Assembly: GCA_035457705.1 (NCBI GenBank) | Contig: DATIBD010000098.1 | Coordinates: 1-64,000, forward strand | Direction of reading: 5' to 3' | Length of the DNA: 64,000 nucleotides | From: DASPGQ01 sp035457705 | GTDB taxonomy: Bacteria > Acidobacteriota > Vicinamibacteria > Marinacidobacterales > SMYC01 | Shown here: positions 60,963 through 64,000 of the stretch, in pieces | How positions within the stretch are numbered: position 1 is the stretch's first letter | Layout of the letters: each line of letters begins with the position of its first letter | The notes under the pieces: generated by a model | What the model saw: only the letters and a program-made list of their open reading frames with translations | Databases searched by the model: none | What the model was told of the DNA's origin: nothing | Program-made: the position numbers and the translations under genes

Positions 60963-61961
60963 ATGAACCTGTCACGCTTTCCCCGGCGTCGTTACACCCA
61001 GGGCTGGACTCCGATCGAGAAACTCGATCGATTGTCCGCCGAGCTCCGCGGGCCCGCCGTCTACGTCAAGCGTGACGATCTCCTCGGGCTCGCCGCGGGC
61101 GGTAACAAGACCCGGAAGCTCGAGTTCATCGTCGCCGATGCCATCGAGAAGGGGGCCGACAGCCTGGTAACGGGCGGGGCCATTCAGTCGAACCACTGCC
61201 GCCTCACTCTGGCCGCTGCGGTGAAAGAGGGTCTGCGGTGCCATCTCGTCCTCGAGGAGCGTGTACCGGGCACCTACGATCCGCAAGCCAGCGGGAACAA
61301 CTTCCTCTACCAGCTCCTGGGCGCCTCGAGCATCAAGGTGGTCCCCGGAGGATCCAACATGATGAAGGAGCTCGAGCTCGTCGCCGCGCAGTTGAAGGCG
61401 GAGGGCAAGGCGCCCTACGTGATTCCCGTCGGCGCATCCAACTCCATCGGGGCCACGGGCTACGCGGCCTGCGCGCAGGAGATCGTCAGCCAGGCGTTCG
61501 ACTCGGGCCTTCGGATCGATCGCGTCGTCACCGCGAGCGGTAGCTCGGGAACCCACGCCGGACTGGTCACGGGGTTCCACGGATTGTCGAGCGGCATCCG
61601 CGTCATCGGCATCAATGTGAGCCGGCCGAAGGAGCCTCAGGAAGATCTCGTGTATTCGCTGGCGCGAGAAACGGCCCGTCGAATCGGGATTCACGGCGAG
61701 CTCCCGCGCGAAGCGGTTCTGTGCTTCGGCGATTACGTGGGGCCGGGTTACTCGAGGCCGACGCCCGAGATGGGCGAAGCGGTCAGGATGCTGGCGCGGC
61801 TGGAGGCGATCCTGCTCGATCCCGTGTATACGGGGAAGGCGATGGCAGGATTGATCGACCTCATACGGAAGAATCACTTCGAGTCCCGCGAGAACGTCCT
61901 CTTCGTGCATACGGGCGGCTCCCCCGCCCTCTACGCCTACCGGAACGACGTCCTCGACTGA
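60963..61961 (+). CDS. dcyD: D-cysteine desulfhydrase-type PLP enzyme
   Basis: This is a fold-type II PLP enzyme of the ACC deaminase/D-cysteine desulfhydrase family, which converts D-cysteine to pyruvate, H2S and ammonia. YVKRDDLLGLAAGGNKTRKL carries the PLP Lys (K49). TGGAIQSNHCRLTLAAA holds the nucleophile Ser (S76), and PVGASNSIGATGYAACAQEI and VTASGSSGTHAGLV bind the cofactor phosphate. Close family members with D-cysteine desulfhydrase activity share these residues, but ACC deaminase or other D-amino-acid lyases are possible. AGGAG lies 6 bp before the ATG. The subtilase follows 3 bp after its stop. Confidence 0.88.
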   Translation: MNLSRFPRRRYTQGWTPIEKLDRLSAELRGPAVYVKRDDLLGLAAGGNKTRKLEFIVADAIEKGADSLVTGGAIQSNHCRLTLAAAVKEGLRCHLVLEERVPGTYDPQASGNNFLYQLLGASSIKVVPGGSNMMKELELVAAQLKAEGKAPYVIPVGASNSIGATGYAACAQEIVSQAFDSGLRIDRVVTASGSSGTHAGLVTGFHGLSSGIRVIGINVSRPKEPQEDLVYSLARETARRIGIHGELPREAVLCFGDYVGPGYSRPTPEMGEAVRMLARLEAILLDPVYTGKAMAGLIDLIRKNHFESRENVLFVHTGGSPALYAYRNDVLD

Positions 61962-61964
61962 GCC

Positions 61965-63752
61965 ATGGCCGCAAAGCGCAGAAAGATCGTCCGTCCTTCG
62001 CGCGCGAGCCACATGAAAAAGCTCGACGCCCTGCTGCACACCACGAGGTCCGTGGGCTTGCTCGCGCGTGAGGAGCTCGTATCGGTCATCGTCGACTGCA
62101 CCGCTCGGCGAAAAGTCTCGCCAAAGATCGACGCCTGGGGTGGTGGGTGTTCGGGGATCGCTGGCACGGAAAACACGATCGTGGCCCGAGTGCCACGGGA
62201 AAAGCTCGCGGCTCTCGCCCGAATGAAAGACGTCCGCTACGTCGAGGCTAGCACGCGCCTCAAGCTTCATTGCGATCGCGCTCATGTTTCGTCCGGCCTC
62301 GTGCGAGGAAACTCCCGAACGGTCTCTCAGACCGGAGCGGGCGTTCTCGTCGGCGTTGTGGACACCGGGATCGACGTCAAACACCCCGCATTTCGAATCA
62401 ACGGCAAGACGCGCATCGTCAACTACCTCGATCAGTTCACCGACCGGGAGCTCGATGCGTCCGCGATCGATGCCGGGGCGGCCGACGACGTCACCGACCC
62501 GGTAGGCCACGGCACCCACGTGGCGGGAATCGCCGCGGGAAACGGTGCTGGCTCGCCCGGCCGAAGGCTGCGGGGCGTCGCTCCCGAAGCCGATCTCGCC
62601 ATCGTGAAGACGACGCTCGAAAGCGCGGATATCCTTCGAGGCATCGCGCATATCTTCGACCTCGCGGGAAAGCGGGGCCAGCCCTGCGTCGTCAACTGCA
62701 GCTTCGGTGGACATTTCGGCGGGCACGACGGCACCACCATCGTCGAAAGGACCATCGATGAGCTTTCCGGGCCGGGCAAGCTCGTGGTCGTCTCCGCGGG
62801 TAACGAAGGGGGCGACCCGATCCACGCTCACACGCGCCTTCGGGGCGATGGCGCGAGCCCGGCTCGGTGGGAGGCGGCGTTTCATCTCAAACCGCGGGTC
62901 GTGGACACCGAGACCGGATCGCAAGAGCTCGGTGTGCTCGGTCTCCAGGTCTGGCAGCAGCGCGAGGACGCTCTTCGCATCGCACTCCATGCCCCGGGGG
63001 GACAGGTCGTGGAGGCCCCCGAGGAGGGGCTGTCCGAGCTCGACTTCGATTCGTTCTTCGTGAGCGTCTCGCGGCAGGTCCATCCCTACAGCGGGGATCC
63101 CTTCGTCACGTTCCAGCTCTTCGCGGCGGCTCAGACCGCTTGGCTCACGGGTTGGCGTCTCGTGGTCGAAGAGGTGTCGCCGGGAAGCGCGAAGGTGGGT
63201 GCCGTGCACGCCTGGATGGGAGACGGCGCCGAGGGAAACTTCGTCACCGGCGCGACGTTCGAGTACCTCGTGGGCATGCCGGCGACGGCCTATTCCGCCA
63301 TCGCCGTCGGCTCCTACGTCACGCGGAACGAGTGGAGCTCGCGGGATCCCGCTCACCCGACGGTGCGCCTCGAGGCGCTTCAGCTGGAGTCGCTGTCGGA
63401 GTTCAGCAGCCGCGGACCCACGCGCGACGGGCAGAACAAACCCGAGGTGACCGCTCCCGGCGAGTGGTTGCTCGCTCCCCTCTCGAGCGCGGCTTCGCCC
63501 ACCGAGCTACCGCTCTTCACGCGAGTTTCGGATATCGACTACGCCGCCCTCAGGGGTACGAGCATGTCGGCGCCCTACGTCACCGGAGCGCTGGCCCTTC
63601 TGCTGCAAAAAGACGGAACGATCGACTGGGCGGAGGCCAAGAGACGCATCATGAAGTCGACCCGACAGGACGAGAACACGGCCGTCTGCTGGAATCGGGA
63701 CTGGGGCTATGGCAAGCTCGACGTGGCGCGGCTGCTCGCCGTCGAGCCTTGA
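61965..63752 (+). CDS. Subtilisin-like serine protease (S8), no signal peptide (595 aa)
   Basis: Triad residues are clear: Asp133 in VVDTGIDVKH, His182 in VGHGTHVAG and Ser ~533 in LRGTSMSAPYVTGALAL; VVSAGNEGG supplies the oxyanion Asn. The N-terminal ~105 residues form a propeptide-like domain (SVIVDCTARRK, NTIVARVPREKLAALARMKD, VRYVEAS). A ~150-residue beta insert (~290-440) separates catalytic halves, as in multidomain S8A enzymes. The basic N-terminus has no leader, so it should be cytosolic or exported by an unusual route. It is co-transcribed with dcyD and followed 5 bp later by a propeptide-like gene. Confidence 0.92.
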   Translation: MAAKRRKIVRPSRASHMKKLDALLHTTRSVGLLAREELVSVIVDCTARRKVSPKIDAWGGGCSGIAGTENTIVARVPREKLAALARMKDVRYVEASTRLKLHCDRAHVSSGLVRGNSRTVSQTGAGVLVGVVDTGIDVKHPAFRINGKTRIVNYLDQFTDRELDASAIDAGAADDVTDPVGHGTHVAGIAAGNGAGSPGRRLRGVAPEADLAIVKTTLESADILRGIAHIFDLAGKRGQPCVVNCSFGGHFGGHDGTTIVERTIDELSGPGKLVVVSAGNEGGDPIHAHTRLRGDGASPARWEAAFHLKPRVVDTETGSQELGVLGLQVWQQREDALRIALHAPGGQVVEAPEEGLSELDFDSFFVSVSRQVHPYSGDPFVTFQLFAAAQTAWLTGWRLVVEEVSPGSAKVGAVHAWMGDGAEGNFVTGATFEYLVGMPATAYSAIAVGSYVTRNEWSSRDPAHPTVRLEALQLESLSEFSSRGPTRDGQNKPEVTAPGEWLLAPLSSAASPTELPLFTRVSDIDYAALRGTSMSAPYVTGALALLLQKDGTIDWAEAKRRIMKSTRQDENTAVCWNRDWGYGKLDVARLLAVEP

Positions 63753-63757
63753 GAACC

Positions 63758-64000
63758 ATGCGACCGCGAGATCTGGCAAGACAAAGAAGTCCGCGAGTGG
63801 TGCGGGTGCTCGTGGAGCTGACCGAGCGCGCGGTGGACGAATCGACGCTCACCCGCCTACGCAAGCTCGGTCTCGAGGTGGAGCACGTGGTGCGGAACAA
63901 GGTCGTGGGCTCCATTGCCAGCGAGAAGATTTCGCGGCTGGAATCCGACGCGATCGTCAGGATCGTGGAGAGATCCCGAAAGCTCGAGCTCGACGAGCCT
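63758..64000 (+). CDS. Propeptide-like (I9-type) protein, 5' end only
   Basis: ATG 63758 follows the subtilase stop by 5 bp; 81 codons are visible and the gene runs off the right edge. The protein reads VVRVLVELTERAVDESTLTR, then LRKLGLEVEHVVRNKVVGSI and LESDAIVRIVERSRKLEL. This is the beta-alpha-beta pattern of subtilase propeptides (inhibitor I9), ending at the position where the mature protease would begin. It could be a stand-alone inhibitor/chaperone of the upstream protease or the start of a second protease. Confidence 0.65.
   Translation, partial: MRPRDLARQRSPRVVRVLVELTERAVDESTLTRLRKLGLEVEHVVRNKVVGSIASEKISRLESDAIVRIVERSRKLELDEP

Overview
The window is high-GC bacterial DNA with dense coding and many large exported multidomain proteins. 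Several families here are common in Acidobacteriota and their relatives: carboxypeptidase-regulatory-like repeat proteins, a remnant of an ADOP/MacB-like permease, an alpha-2-macroglobulin fragment, a DUF4388 protein, a lone ExbD and a B12-type radical SAM enzyme. Acidobacteriota is therefore the best guess, but no rRNA or other marker gene is present and the assignment is inference. No CRISPR array, prophage, complete tRNA or transposase was found.

Layout. (1) 1-22.07 kb, minus strand: an apparent operon of three exported proteins. A promoter (22.04-22.07 kb) leads into a 4118-aa protein with about 27 carboxypeptidase-regulatory-like repeats. This overlaps by 4 bp a 2959-aa protein (DNRLRE, Ig-like, propeller and alpha/beta-hydrolase domains), which is followed by a third exported protein that runs off the left edge. 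(2) 22.07-29.6 kb: a frameshifted membrane-anchored gene, an exported protein with tail-fibre-like repeats, a pair of LacI-family-like palindromes beside an alpha-2-macroglobulin fragment, an AAA/DUF234 ATPase with a palindrome at each end, an exported VOC protein and RecQ. (3) 29.6-40.8 kb: DUF4388/TPR protein, a possible exported JAMM peptidase, ExbD, Nudix, a permease remnant, a LuxR-type regulator, a degenerate/intact pair of HtrA-like proteases, radical SAM, two small exported proteins, a stress-type periplasmic protein with its own promoter and terminator, and a Tat-exported FAD oxidoreductase.

(4) 41.2-47.7 kb: a patch of mostly small plus-strand genes (cupin, RidA, F420/FMN-type oxidoreductase, MDR oxidoreductase, DUF4256, lipoprotein, GNAT, DUF488). 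It contains one convincing integron attC site (41818-41908), three attC-like half sites and, at its right end, the 3' half of a class II tRNA. It reads as a gene-cassette array or island; no integrase is in view.

(5) 47.8-49.1 kb: slipin plus zinc-ribbon protein. (6) 49.1-56.4 kb, minus strand: a polysaccharide O-acetylation operon (beta-propeller lipoprotein, AlgI-type MBOAT, two AlgJ/AlgX-like SGNH proteins) followed by an M42 peptidase. The peptidase is bracketed by a 65-bp duplicated piece of the second SGNH gene. (7) 56.5-64 kb, plus strand: two translationally coupled exported glucosidase-like enzymes divergent from the acetylation operon, then a promoter, a D-cysteine desulfhydrase-type PLP enzyme, a cytosolic subtilase and, at the right edge, the start of a protein resembling a subtilase propeptide.

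Together regions 6 and 7 suggest making or acetylating, and trimming, an extracellular glycan. Region 1 suggests a large investment in cell-surface structure.
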